A stretch of 64,000 nucleotides of DNA from Streptomyces sp. 1331.2. Its GTDB lineage: Bacteria; Actinomycetota; Actinomycetes; Streptomycetales; Streptomycetaceae. Location: positions 1,302,001 to 1,366,000 of the forward strand of contig NZ_OBMJ01000001.1 of NCBI RefSeq assembly GCF_900199205.1. Reading direction: 5' to 3'. Under the pieces are notes generated by a model that was not told the origin of the DNA, ran no database searches, and saw nothing but the letters and a program-made list of their open reading frames with translations. Positions 25,095 to 36,033 of the stretch are shown piece after piece. A program made the translations under genes and the position numbers. The stretch's first letter is position 1. The number at the start of each line of letters is the position of its first letter.

Positions 25095-25361
25095 TCAGCG
25101 GCGCGAGTTGCCGAACAGCAGTCGGTAGACGATCAGCAGCACCAGGGAGCCGCCGATCGCCGACACCCAGGTCGCCGCGTCGAAGAAGTGCGCCGTGACC
25201 GACCGGTGCATGAAGTGCGACGCGATCCACCCGCCGACGAAGGAGCCGGCGATGCCGATCAGGGTGGTCACGATCAGGCCCCCCGGGTCCTTCCCCGGCA
25301 GCAGCAGCTTGGCCAGCGCTCCCGCCAGCAGGCCCAGCACGATCCACGCAACGATGCCCAT
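25095..25361 (-). CDS. YeaQ/YmgE/GlsB family membrane protein (copy 2)
   Basis: An 88-residue paralogue of the neighbouring gene with identical length and layout (WIVLGLLAGALAKLLLPGKD, GLIVTTLIGIAGSFVGGWI, WVSAIGGSLVLLIVY). ATG 25361 follows GGAGGAAAGACGG. The two probably arose by tandem duplication; between them is a 199-bp gap with CCACCCCGGGCCA repeats. Confidence 0.9.
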   Translation of the reverse strand: MGIVAWIVLGLLAGALAKLLLPGKDPGGLIVTTLIGIAGSFVGGWIASHFMHRSVTAHFFDAATWVSAIGGSLVLLIVYRLLFGNSRR

Positions 25362-25504
25362 CCGTCTTTCCTCCCGTCCAAGGCGCGACGGCCCCGTCCC
25401 GTCGGCTCTGCCCGGAAGGACGCCGCCGCCCGCCGCCCGGTTCCAGGCGCCGCCCTCCCCTCCCCACCGCGCGTGGCGTCCTTCCCGGCGGCCTTCCGCG
25501 CCGG

Positions 25505-25517
25505 AATACTGCGGGCA
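25505..25517 (+). promoter_or_regulatory. Likely leaderless promoter of the glycosyltransferase
   Basis: AATACT (25505-25510) ends 6 bp before ATG 25517, which has no ribosome site, so a leaderless transcript is likely. Confidence 0.45.
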
Positions 25518-26761
25518 TGCGCATCCTGATCGCCACCGCCGGGTCCAGGGGCGATGTGGCCCCCTTCACCGGGCTCGGGGTCCGCCTCCGGGCGGCCGGC
25601 CATCAGGTGGCCGTCGCCACGCACGCGACCTTCGCGGAGTACGTCCGGGCGTCCGGGCTGGAGTTCCGCCCGCTGCCGGTCGACCCGCGCGCCGAACTCG
25701 CCTCCGCGCAGGGGCGACGACTGCTGCGGGCCGGCAGCGGCCCGGGTGTGGTCCTCCAACTCCTGCGCCTTGGCCGAAAGTTCATGCCCGCTCTCGGCGA
25801 CGGCATCGTCGAGGCCGTCGCCCTCGGTACCGACCTGCTGCTGACCACCAGTACCACCAGCGCACTCGGCCAGGTCGCCGCCGAGGCGGCCGGCCTGCCC
25901 ACCGTCGGACTGTTCCTCCAACCACTCGCCCCCACGCGGGAGTTCGCACCCGCCGTCACGGGCACCCGCTCGCTCTCCCGACCCGGCAACCTGCTCGCCG
26001 GGCACGCCGTCCAGGCCGCGACCGACCAGCTGTTCGCGCCCGCCGTGCGCGCACTGCGCCGCCGGCTCGGCCTGCCACCGCGAGGCATCGCCGGGGCCCG
26101 TCGCGACCACCCCGTCCTGCACGGCTTCTCTCCGACGGTCGTGCCCCGGCCGGCCGACTGGCATCCCCGGCTGGACGTGGCGGGCTACTGGTGGCCGCCG
26201 GCGCAGCCGCACTGGCAGCCTCCGGCCCGGCTGCTCGACTTCCTCGCCGCCGGAGCGCCACCGGTCTTCGTCGGCTTCGGCAGCCTCGTCGTCCCCGATC
26301 CCGAGCGGCTCACTGCCACCGTGCTCGCGGCCGCCCGGGCCGCCGGGGTGCGCGTCCTCCTGCAGTCGGGCTGGAGCGGGCTGGCCGCCGAGGACTCGGA
26401 GACCGTCCTGACGATCGGCGACACCCCGCACGACTGGCTGTTCCCGCGTACCGCCGCCGTGGTCCACCACGCGGGCGCGGGCACCACCGCCGCCGCCCTC
26501 CGTGCCGGGGTTCCCACCGTCCCCGTGCCCGCCCAACTGGACGGTCCCTTCTGGTCCGCCCGGCTGGCCGCCCTCGGTGTCTCCCCCGACCCCGTCCCCC
26601 TCCGCGCTCTCACCTCCGCCCGTCTCGCCACCGCGATCCGCCACGCCGTGGACACCCCCCACCACCGGGCCCGCGCCCAAGCCGTCGCCGCCACCCTCGC
26701 CGGCGAGGACGGCACCACCAAGGTGCTCGCTGCCGTCGAACGGGCGACAGCCGACCGGTAA
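25517..26761 (+). CDS. Glycosyltransferase family 1 (UGT/MGT-like)
   Basis: A 414-residue GT-B glycosyltransferase. The N-terminal acceptor domain begins MRILIATAGSRGDVAPFTGLG, as in sterol and antibiotic glucosyltransferases. The C-terminal donor site is VVHHAGAGTTAAALRAGVPT followed by PAQLDGPFWSARLAALG, which matches the UGT/MGT nucleotide-sugar signature. It likely transfers a sugar from a UDP-type donor to a lipid or small molecule; the acceptor is unknown. Its TAA stop is the first part of heptad palindrome 4. Confidence 0.87.
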   Translation: MRILIATAGSRGDVAPFTGLGVRLRAAGHQVAVATHATFAEYVRASGLEFRPLPVDPRAELASAQGRRLLRAGSGPGVVLQLLRLGRKFMPALGDGIVEAVALGTDLLLTTSTTSALGQVAAEAAGLPTVGLFLQPLAPTREFAPAVTGTRSLSRPGNLLAGHAVQAATDQLFAPAVRALRRRLGLPPRGIAGARRDHPVLHGFSPTVVPRPADWHPRLDVAGYWWPPAQPHWQPPARLLDFLAAGAPPVFVGFGSLVVPDPERLTATVLAAARAAGVRVLLQSGWSGLAAEDSETVLTIGDTPHDWLFPRTAAVVHHAGAGTTAAALRAGVPTVPVPAQLDGPFWSARLAALGVSPDPVPLRALTSARLATAIRHAVDTPHHRARAQAVAATLAGEDGTTKVLAAVERATADR

Positions 26762-26819
26762 CAGATGACAGCTGACAGATTTCAACATCTGTCAGCTGTC
26801 ATCTGTTATCCGTTAGCTG

Positions 26820-26833
<14 letters not shown>
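26759..26833. repeat. Heptad palindrome 4 (convergent gene ends)
   Basis: A perfect 22-bp stem (26759-26780 / 26787-26808) with the 6-nt loop TTCAAC. Units on the right are TCAGCTG, TCATCTG, TTATCCG, TTAGCTG, TCATCTG, TCATCCG, extending about 25 bp beyond the stem. The element supplies the stop codons of both flanking convergent genes: TAA at 26759-26761 for the glycosyltransferase and TGA (26822-26820) for the transporter. Confidence 0.9.
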
Positions 26834-28373
<1,540 letters not shown>

Positions 28374-28460
28374 GGGCAACTCCCGTCTGCTGCAACTGGG
28401 ATCACCTCAGGATCCCCGGACAGCTGACGTCGGACGTCCACCGTCCGACGTCGCCGGGGA

Positions 28461-29474
28461 TCACAGGTGGGGGATGACGTCCGTTCCGTAGGCGTCGATG
28501 GTGGTCTCGATCGCGTCGTGCATGGCATAGACGGCGAACTGGTCGACGCCGAGCGAGCGCAGTTCCGCCAGCCGGGCGCGCTGCACCTCGGCCGGGCCGA
28601 TCAGACAGAAGCGGTCCACGATCTCGTCCGGCACGAAGGTCGTGTCCGGGTTCCCGGCCCGGCCGTGGTGGCTGTAGTCGTAGCCCTGGCGGCCCTTGAT
28701 GTAGTCGGTGAGCGCCTCCGGCACCAGATCGGAGTGCTCGCCGTAGTGGTCGACCAGGTCGGCGACGTGGTTGCCGACCATCCCGCCGAACCAGCGGCAC
28801 TGCTCCCGGGCGTGGGCGAGCGCGGCGGGCGAGTCGTCGGCGGTCACGTAGGCGGGGGCGGCCACGCAGACGGTGACCGAGTCCGGGTCGCGGCCGGCCT
28901 CGACCGCGGCGGCCCGCACCGCCTTGACCATGAACTCGGTGAGGTACGGGTCGGCCAACTGCAGGATGAAGCCGTCTGCTTGGCGCCCGGTCAGGGCGAG
29001 GGCCTTCGGGCCGTACGCCCCCATCCAGATCGGCAGGGACGCGCCCGGTCCGACCCAGGGCAGGTGCATCTCGGTGCCGTCCACCTCGACGGTGCGGCCC
29101 TCCGCCAACTCCTTGATGGCGTGCATCGCCTGGGAGAGCCGGGCGAGGGTCGCGGGGTGGCGTCCGGCGACCCGCATCGCGGAGTCGCCCCGGCCGATCC
29201 CGCAGACCGTGCGGTTGCCGTACATGTCGTTGAGGGTGGCGAACAGGGAGGCGGTGACCTCCCAGGTGCGGGTGGAGGGGTTGGTGACCATCGGGCCGAC
29301 GGTCAGGCGCTCGGTCTCGGCGAGGATCCGGCTGTAGATGACGAAGGGCTCCTGCCACAGGACGCAGGAGTCGAAGGTCCAGCCGTGGCTGAACCCGGCC
29401 CGCTCGGCGCGGATCATCCGGTCGATGAGCAGGCGGGCGGGCGGGTCGGTCTGCAGGACGAGGCCGATGTCCAT
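28461..29474 (-). CDS. LLM-class F420-dependent oxidoreductase
   Basis: A 337-residue luciferase-like TIM-barrel oxidoreductase: MDIGLVLQTDPPARLLIDRM, TVGPMVTNPSTRTWEVTASL, TVCGIGRGDSAMRVAGRHP and LPIWMGAYGPKALALTGRQADG are typical of F420-linked members. It lies inside the hydantoin operon between hydantoinase and transporter, 73 bp after the former. I recall a subfamily regularly found beside dihydropyrimidinase; it might reduce a pyrimidine or oxidise a ring intermediate, but its reaction is inference. Confidence 0.82.
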   Translation of the reverse strand: MDIGLVLQTDPPARLLIDRMIRAERAGFSHGWTFDSCVLWQEPFVIYSRILAETERLTVGPMVTNPSTRTWEVTASLFATLNDMYGNRTVCGIGRGDSAMRVAGRHPATLARLSQAMHAIKELAEGRTVEVDGTEMHLPWVGPGASLPIWMGAYGPKALALTGRQADGFILQLADPYLTEFMVKAVRAAAVEAGRDPDSVTVCVAAPAYVTADDSPAALAHAREQCRWFGGMVGNHVADLVDHYGEHSDLVPEALTDYIKGRQGYDYSHHGRAGNPDTTFVPDEIVDRFCLIGPAEVQRARLAELRSLGVDQFAVYAMHDAIETTIDAYGTDVIPHL

Positions 29475-29547
29475 GGGTGGCTCCGGGAGAGAGGGAAGAC
29501 GGAGAGGAACGGCGGAAAGGAACGGCGGAGACGACAGGGCGAGGGCG

Positions 29548-30978
29548 TCAGGTCAGGTACTGGCAGGTGTCGCGGCGCAGGAAGGTGCCGTGACCGGCCC
29601 GGCCGTGCCAGGTGCCGTCGTCGAGCACCACGGTGCCGCGGGAGAGCACCGTCCGGGCCCGGCCGGTGAGTCGGCGGCCCTCGTAGGCGGAGTAGTCCAC
29701 GTTCATGTGGTGGGTGGCGGCGGAGACGGTCTGGACCGTGGCGGGGTCGTAGACGACGAGGTCGGCGTCGGCGCCCGGGGCGATGGTGCCCTTGCGCGGG
29801 TGCAGGCCGAACATCCGGGCGGGCGTGGTGCAGGCGATCTCGACCCAGCGGCGCCGGCTGATGTGCCCGTCCACCACGGCTTGGTGGAGCAGGTCCATCC
29901 GGTTCTCCACGCCCGGAAGGCCGTTGGGGATCTTGGAGAAGTCGCCGCGCCCGAGCTCCTTCTGCCCGGCGAAGCAGAACGGGCAGTGGTCGGTGGAGAC
30001 CACCTGGAGGTCGTTGGTGCGCAGCCCGCGCCAGAGCGCCTCCTGGTGCTCGCGCGGCCGCAGCGGCGTGCTGCACACGTACTTGGCGCCCTCGAAGCCG
30101 TCGGCGCCCTCCTCGGCGAGGTTGTCGGTGGAGAGGAAGAGGTACTGCGGGCAGGTCTCGCCGAAGACGTTGAGCCCGGAGTCGCGGGCCTGGGCGAGTT
30201 CGGCGAGGGCGGCGGCGGCGGAGACGTGCACGACGTAGAGCGGGCTGCCCGCCACCTGGGCGAGCTTGATCGCCCGGTGGGTGGCCTCGGCCTCCAGCAG
30301 TTCGCGGCGGACCTCGCCGTGGTAGCGGGGGGCGGTCTTCCCGGCGGCGAGGGCCTGTTCGACCAGGACGTCGATGGCGATGCCGTTCTCGGCGTGCATC
30401 ATGATCAGCCCGCCGTTGGCGGCGCCGCGCTGCATGGCGCGCAGGATGCGGCCGTCGTCGCTGTAGAAGACGCCGGGGTAGGCCATGAAGAGCTTGAAGG
30501 AGGTGGACTCGCCGGAGTCGACGAGCGCGTCCATCTCCTTGAGGACGCCGTCGTTGACGTCGGAGACGATCGTGTGGAAGGCGTAGTCCACGGCGCAGTT
30601 GCCGTCCGCCTTGGCGTGCCAGGTGTCCAGGCCCTCGCGCAGCGAGCCGCCGACGGGCTGGACGGCGAAATCGACGATGGTGGTGGTGCCGCCCCAGGCG
30701 GCGGCCCGGGTGCCGGTCTCGAAGGTGTCGGAGGCGGCGGTGCCGCCGAACGGCAGCTCCATGTGGGTGTGGGCGTCGACGCCTCCCGGGATGACGTAGT
30801 GGCCGGTGGCGTCGATGACGGTGTCGGCGGTCCAGGCCTGGGCGGCGGAGCTGCCGGTGGCGGCGAGGGCGGCGATGCGCTCGCCCTCGATCAGGACGTC
30901 GGCGTGGAGTTCCTCGGTGGCCGTGATGACGAGGCCGCCGCGGACGATCGTGCGCTGCTGGGGGTCGCGGGTGGTCAT
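29548..30978 (-). CDS. hydA: Dihydropyrimidinase / D-hydantoinase
   Basis: A 476-residue zinc amidohydrolase that opens dihydropyrimidine or hydantoin rings. Metal ligands are visible: DAHTHM (H70, H72), the lysine in SFKLFMAYPG (carboxylated), MMHAENG, YVVHVSAAAAL and VSTDHCPF (Asp). Length is normal for the family. ATG 30978 follows GAGGAG, 11 bp after the upstream amidohydrolase gene. Product N-carbamoyl amino acids would be handled by that partner. Confidence 0.92.
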   Translation of the reverse strand: MTTRDPQQRTIVRGGLVITATEELHADVLIEGERIAALAATGSSAAQAWTADTVIDATGHYVIPGGVDAHTHMELPFGGTAASDTFETGTRAAAWGGTTTIVDFAVQPVGGSLREGLDTWHAKADGNCAVDYAFHTIVSDVNDGVLKEMDALVDSGESTSFKLFMAYPGVFYSDDGRILRAMQRGAANGGLIMMHAENGIAIDVLVEQALAAGKTAPRYHGEVRRELLEAEATHRAIKLAQVAGSPLYVVHVSAAAALAELAQARDSGLNVFGETCPQYLFLSTDNLAEEGADGFEGAKYVCSTPLRPREHQEALWRGLRTNDLQVVSTDHCPFCFAGQKELGRGDFSKIPNGLPGVENRMDLLHQAVVDGHISRRRWVEIACTTPARMFGLHPRKGTIAPGADADLVVYDPATVQTVSAATHHMNVDYSAYEGRRLTGRARTVLSRGTVVLDDGTWHGRAGHGTFLRRDTCQYLT

Positions 30979-30989
30979 CGCGCTGCTCC

Positions 30990-31832
30990 TCAGGCCTCGG
31001 CGAGCGGTCCGTAGGCGTCGGGCCGGCGGTCGCGGTAGAACGCCCACTGTTGGCGGACCTGTTCGATCAGGCCGAGGTCGAGGTCCCGGACGACGAGTTC
31101 CTCCTCCTTGTCGGAGGCGACGTCGCCGACGAACTGGCCGCGCGGGTCCACGAAGTAGGAGGTGCCGTAGAAGTCGTTGTCGCCGTACTCCTCGGTGCCG
31201 ACCCGGTTGATGGCGGCGACGAAGTACTCGTTGGCGACGGCGGCGGCGGGCTGTTCGAGCTGCCAGAGGTAGGCGGACAGGCCGCGGCTGGTGGCGGAGG
31301 GGTTGTAGACGATCTGCGCGCCGGCCAGGCCCAGGGCGCGCCAGCCCTCGGGGAAGTGGCGGTCGTAGCAGATGTAGACGCCGACCTTGCCGACGGCGGT
31401 GTCGAAGACGGGCCAGCCGAGGTTGCCGGGCTTGAAGTAGTACTTCTCCCAGAAGCCCTTGACCTGCGGGATGTGGTGCTTGCGGTACTTCCCGAGGTAG
31501 CTGCCGTCGGCGTCGATGACGGCGGCGGTGTTGTAGTAGACGCCGGTCTGCTCCTCCTCGTAGACCGGGACGACGACGACCATCCCGAGCTCGCGGGCGA
31601 GTTCCTGCATCCGGCGCACGGTCGGGCCGTCGGGAACGGCCTCGGCCCAGCGGTAGTGCTCGGGCTCCTGGACCTGACAGAAGTACGGGGCGTTGAAGAC
31701 CTCCTGGAAGCCGATGATCTTCGCGCCCTGGGCGGCGGCCTCGCGGGCGTGGCGCTCGTGGAGCGCGATCATGCTCTCCTGGTCGCCGGTCCAGCGGGTC
31801 TGGACGAGCGCGGCACGGACGATCTGTGACAT
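30990..31832 (-). CDS. Nitrilase-superfamily N-carbamoyl amidohydrolase (beta-ureidopropionase-like)
   Basis: A 280-residue carbon-nitrogen hydrolase with the catalytic triad E44 (GFQEVFNAPYF), K118 (KYRKHHIP) and C155 (VYICYDRHFPEGWR). The layout and VKGFWEKYYFKPGN segment fit beta-ureidopropionase/N-carbamoyl-amino-acid hydrolases. It removes the carbamoyl group as CO2 and ammonia, completing reductive pyrimidine or hydantoin breakdown. It is the first gene of the operon; ATG 31832 follows GGAGGTACCC. Confidence 0.92.
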   Translation of the reverse strand: MSQIVRAALVQTRWTGDQESMIALHERHAREAAAQGAKIIGFQEVFNAPYFCQVQEPEHYRWAEAVPDGPTVRRMQELARELGMVVVVPVYEEEQTGVYYNTAAVIDADGSYLGKYRKHHIPQVKGFWEKYYFKPGNLGWPVFDTAVGKVGVYICYDRHFPEGWRALGLAGAQIVYNPSATSRGLSAYLWQLEQPAAAVANEYFVAAINRVGTEEYGDNDFYGTSYFVDPRGQFVGDVASDKEEELVVRDLDLGLIEQVRQQWAFYRDRRPDAYGPLAEA

Positions 31833-32173
31833 GGGTACCTCCGCAACTCCGCGGCCCGGCCGTGCGGTCGGGCCCGCGGTCCATGGGTTGACGGGGCGGG
31901 TCTCACCCGCGGATCCGCTCGGGGATCCGCTGGGGTCTACGTGCGTAGAAAGCGATCTGTAGACCGTAGGCCGGGCCTCGGTGGCCTGACAATACGTTGG
32001 CGGAAACGGGTCTGAGGCGATCTTCTCGGGCGGACACGCGGACGGTCCGGGGTGCGATGAAAGGCTCATCTACCCCGTAAGTGCCCTCCTTACTCACCCG
32101 CCGGACTGCCGACCCGGCTGACTTCGTCCGAACCGGCTTGACTTCGTCCGGTTCGCTCGGGAAGGATCCGGCC
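31833..32173. other. Divergent intergenic region, hydantoin operon / cysteine dioxygenase leader
   Basis: About 340 bp with no supported gene. It carries a candidate operator for the minus-strand hydantoin operon (31936-31965) and should contain the plus-strand promoter for the leader peptide. A small dyad GTAAG ... CTTAC occurs at 32079-32095. Confidence 0.6.
31934..31965. promoter_or_regulatory. Candidate operator of the hydantoin operon
   Basis: TCTACGTGCGTAGA (31936-31949) is a perfect 6+2+6 palindrome. An overlapping longer dyad pairs GGTCTAC (31934-31940) with GTAGACC (31959-31965). It lies 104 bp upstream of the first gene of the hydantoin operon. A GntR- or PucR-type regulator is plausible; none is encoded nearby. 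Confidence 0.55.
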
Positions 32174-32251
32174 ATGGACTCCGGCACCACTCTGGTCTGC
32201 CGCCTGCACGTCGATCTGCGACGCCAGGCGAGTTCCATCTGTGCCTGTTGA
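32174..32251 (+). CDS. Cysteine-type leader peptide, 25 aa
   Basis: An ATG at 32174 stands 7 nt after GAAGGA and encodes a 25-residue peptide with RLHVDLRRQASSICAC near its end. The H-V-D-L-x-R-x-x-S-x-x-C pattern is that of the actinobacterial putative leader peptides found upstream of sulfur-metabolism genes. Cys codons directly before the stop would stall ribosomes when charged tRNA-Cys is scarce. The next genes are cysteine dioxygenase and a rhodanese, 197 bp downstream, which fits cysteine-responsive attenuation. The family pattern is known to me; the regulatory effect here is inferred. Confidence 0.7.
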   Translation: MDSGTTLVCRLHVDLRRQASSICAC

Positions 32252-32447
32252 CCCTGCTCTCCCCCGCCGCTCCCGCCCTGTGACGCCTGCCAGGGCCCGC
32301 GCCGCGCACCCGCAGTCCTGACCTCCTCCCGCCCCAGTCCCGGCACACCCGTACGGGCCGGGCCGCCCCCGTCGGCCCACGCCCGTCCACCCGCCGCCGG
32401 AACCGGGCACCCCTGCCGACGTTCCCGCCGCATCCGAGGACGCCCTG

Positions 32448-32969
32448 ATGAGCCTGAACACGAGCCTGGACTTCGTCACCGACACCCCGACGGCCGCCCC
32501 TCCCGCCCCCGCCGCCCCGCTCACCCCCAGCACCCTGCGGAGCATCGTCCGCGAGCTGGCCGAGCAGCCCGACCGGTGGATCCACCACGTCCGCCTCTCC
32601 ACCGAGGACCGCTGGTACCGGCGGCTGGTGGCCGCGGACGACCACGAGGTGTGGCTGATCAGCTGGCTGCCCGGCCAGTCCACCGGCTTCCACGACCACG
32701 GCGGCTCGCGCGGCGCGTTCGCCGTCGCCCTCGGCGAGCTGGAGGAGCTGTCCCTCGGCGGCCCCGAGCAGGGCCTGCTGATCCGCCGGCTCCAGGCCGG
32801 CACCGCCCGGGCCTTCGGCCCCGAGTACGTGCACGACGTGCGGAACACCGCTTCCGGCCCCGCCGTCACCCTGCACGCCTACTCGCCGCCGCTGGACTCG
32901 ATGGCGCATTACGACCTACGGGCCGGAGGGCTCGTCCGCACCTCGGAGGAAGGACCGGAGCAGTGGTGA
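32448..32969 (+). CDS. Cysteine dioxygenase
   Basis: A 173-residue cupin enzyme that oxidises cysteine to cysteine sulfinate. Iron ligands are H82 and H84 (STGFHDHGGSRGAF) and H129 (EYVHDVRNT). Residues 10-25 are a Pro/Ala-rich lead-in. ATG 32448 follows GAGGA. The stop overlaps the rhodanese GTG (GTGA), so sulfur oxidation and transfer are co-expressed. The upstream leader peptide suggests cysteine control. Confidence 0.9.
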   Translation: MSLNTSLDFVTDTPTAAPPAPAAPLTPSTLRSIVRELAEQPDRWIHHVRLSTEDRWYRRLVAADDHEVWLISWLPGQSTGFHDHGGSRGAFAVALGELEELSLGGPEQGLLIRRLQAGTARAFGPEYVHDVRNTASGPAVTLHAYSPPLDSMAHYDLRAGGLVRTSEEGPEQW

Positions 32970-33349
32970 CGACGATCGAAGAGTTGGTGGAGCGGGCCCG
33001 CGAGGGCGTGCACCGTCCAGACGCCCGGGAGGCGTACCAGGCCCAGCTGGACGGCGCGCTGCTGGTGGACATCCGCCCGGCGGCGCAGCGGGCGGCCGAG
33101 GGAGAGATCCCGGGCACGCTGATCATCGAGCGCAACGTGCTGGAATGGCGGCTCGACCCGACGGGCAGCCACCGGATCCCCGAGGCCTCGGGCCACGACA
33201 TCGAGGTGATCGTGGTCTGCTCCGAGGGCTACGCCTCCAGTCTGGCCGCCGCCTCGCTCCGGGAGCTGGGCCTGCACCGGGCGACCGACCTGGACGGCGG
33301 GTTCGTCGGCTGGGCGGCAGCCGGGCTGCCGACCCGTCAGGGCGGCTGA
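32966..33349 (+). CDS. Rhodanese-like sulfurtransferase
   Basis: A 127-residue single-domain rhodanese. The active loop is VVCSEGYASSLAAASL, with catalytic C85; the N-terminal DGALLVDIRPAAQR and later DLDGGFVGWAAAGLP are family motifs. It probably moves sulfane sulfur in the cysteine breakdown pathway with the coupled dioxygenase. GTG 32966 overlaps the previous stop. Confidence 0.9.
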   Translation: MTTIEELVERAREGVHRPDAREAYQAQLDGALLVDIRPAAQRAAEGEIPGTLIIERNVLEWRLDPTGSHRIPEASGHDIEVIVVCSEGYASSLAAASLRELGLHRATDLDGGFVGWAAAGLPTRQGG

Positions 33350-33419
33350 GCACCGGCGGTGCCCGGCTGCGCCGCGTGCCGGACGGTAAATCAGGGACAG
33401 GAGATGATGCAGGTCATAG

Positions 33420-33429
33420 TCTGATCAGA
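33420..33429. promoter_or_regulatory. Short palindrome upstream of the osmolyte ABC operon
   Basis: TCTGATCAGA is a perfect 10-bp palindrome directly after CATAGT (33415-33420), a passable -10. It lies about 140 bp upstream of the ATPase start and may be an operator over the promoter. Confidence 0.3.
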
Positions 33430-33567
33430 GTTTCCGCCGGTCCAAAACTGGGCAGCCACGCGGGCGGAAGTACGCCCGGGCGCGTGAAACCGCCGCCAAC
33501 GAACGACCCGACCGAACGACCGACACAGGCGCCGCCTCCCCGGGGCGCCCTGACGAGGAAACACCCC

Positions 33568-34651
<1,084 letters not shown>

Positions 34652-34662
<11 letters not shown>

Positions 34663-35320
34663 ACCGATCGTCCGCTGGTACTGGATCGGCGACCACCTCG
34701 GCTACCTCGGCCACCTGCTCGCCGACCACGCCGTGATCGCCCTCGTCCCCGTGCTCATCGGACTGCTGCTGGCGATCCCGCTCGGTCTGGCCTGCGCCCG
34801 TTTCCCCCGGCTCTACCAGCCGCTGTCCGCCGTCTTCAACATCGTCTACGCGCTGCCCTCGCTGGCCGTGTTCGTGGTGCTCATCCCGTACACCGGGCTC
34901 GCCACCCAGGCGACCGTCATGATCCCGCTCACCTTCTACGCCCTCGCCGTCCTGCTGCCGACCACCGTGGACGGGCTGCGCGCCGTCCCGGAGGCCGTCC
35001 GGCAGGCCGCCACGGCGATGGGGTACGGGCCCTGGCACCGGCTGACCTCGGTCGAACTGCCCGCCGCCGTCCCGTACCTGATCGCCGGCCTGAGGGTCGC
35101 CGCGGTGTCCAGCATCTCGCTGGCCAGCGTCGGCGCGCTGGTGGGGCGCGGCGGGCTCGGCTACCTGTTCATCGACGGCTTCCAGCGCACCTTCCCGACC
35201 CCGATCGTGGCCGGCATCGTGCTGATCGCCGTCCTCGCGCTGGCCGTGGACCTGGTGCTGGTGGCCGCCCGGCGGCTGCTCGCACCCTGGGCCGTCCGCG
35301 AGAAGGGGGCGGGCTCGTGA
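34652..35320 (+). CDS. Glycine betaine/choline-type ABC transporter permease 1
   Basis: A 222-residue membrane protein with about five to six segments. FNIVYALPSLAVFVVLIPYTG, then RAVPEAVRQAATAMGYGPWHRLTSVELPAAVPYLIAG (EAA loop), match OpuCB-like permeases. GTG 34652 overlaps the ATPase gene by 11 bp. It ends in a 4-bp overlap with the second permease. Confidence 0.88.
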
Positions 35321-35994
35321 ACTGGCTGGACTGGCTGAGCGACTTCTTCACCGCCCCGGACCACCGCAGCGGCCCGGACTCGATCGTGCACCGGGTCGCC
35401 GAGCACCTGCTGCTCTCCGGCGAGGCGCTGCTGTTCGCGGCGCTGCTCGCCGTCCCGCTCGGGCTGCTGATCGGCTACACCGGGCGCGGCGTCACCGTGG
35501 TGACCGCGCTCGCCGGCGCCGCCCGCGCCCTGCCCACCCTCGGCCTGGTGACGCTGGCGGTACTGCTCGCCGGGGTCGGCGACACCGCCGTCCTGGTCCC
35601 GCTGGTGGCGCTCGCCGCGCCGCCGCTGCTGGTGGCCGCCGTCGAGGGGGTGCGCGGCACCGACCCGGACGTCCGGGACGCCGCGCGCGGCATCGGGCTG
35701 ACCCACCCGCAGGTGCTGCGGCAGGTCTGCCTGCCCTCCGCCGCGCCGACCCTGCTGGCGGGCTTCCGCACCGCGACCGTCCAGGTCATCGCGACCGCCA
35801 CGGTGGCCGCCTACGTCGGCCTGGGCGGGCTCGGCCGCTACGTCATCGACGGGCTGGCGACCCGCAAGTACGCCGTGACGGTGGGTGGTGCGCTGCTGGT
35901 GGTGCTGCTCGCCGTCGCCGCCCAGTTGTTCTTCGCCCTGCTCGCCCGGTTCGCGCTCCCGCCCGGGATGCGCGCCCAGCGCCGGGCCCGCTGA
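35317..35994 (+). CDS. Glycine betaine/choline-type ABC transporter permease 2
   Basis: A 225-residue OpuCD-like permease. Landmarks are GAARALPTLGLVTLAVLLAG and the EAA loop DPDVRDAARGIGLTHPQVLRQVCLPSAAP. GTG 35317 overlaps the preceding stop. With permease 1 it makes the heterodimeric channel. Confidence 0.88.
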   Translation: MNWLDWLSDFFTAPDHRSGPDSIVHRVAEHLLLSGEALLFAALLAVPLGLLIGYTGRGVTVVTALAGAARALPTLGLVTLAVLLAGVGDTAVLVPLVALAAPPLLVAAVEGVRGTDPDVRDAARGIGLTHPQVLRQVCLPSAAPTLLAGFRTATVQVIATATVAAYVGLGGLGRYVIDGLATRKYAVTVGGALLVVLLAVAAQLFFALLARFALPPGMRAQRRAR

Positions 35995-36033
35995 ACCCCC
36001 TCTCCCATCCTCTCCGGAAGGACACATCTCACC

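Noticed and set aside
29548..31884. A single 778-codon hydantoinase fusion
   Set aside because: The extra N-terminal part is the out-of-frame shadow of the amidohydrolase gene; the ATG at 30978 with a ribosome site gives a normal hydantoinase.
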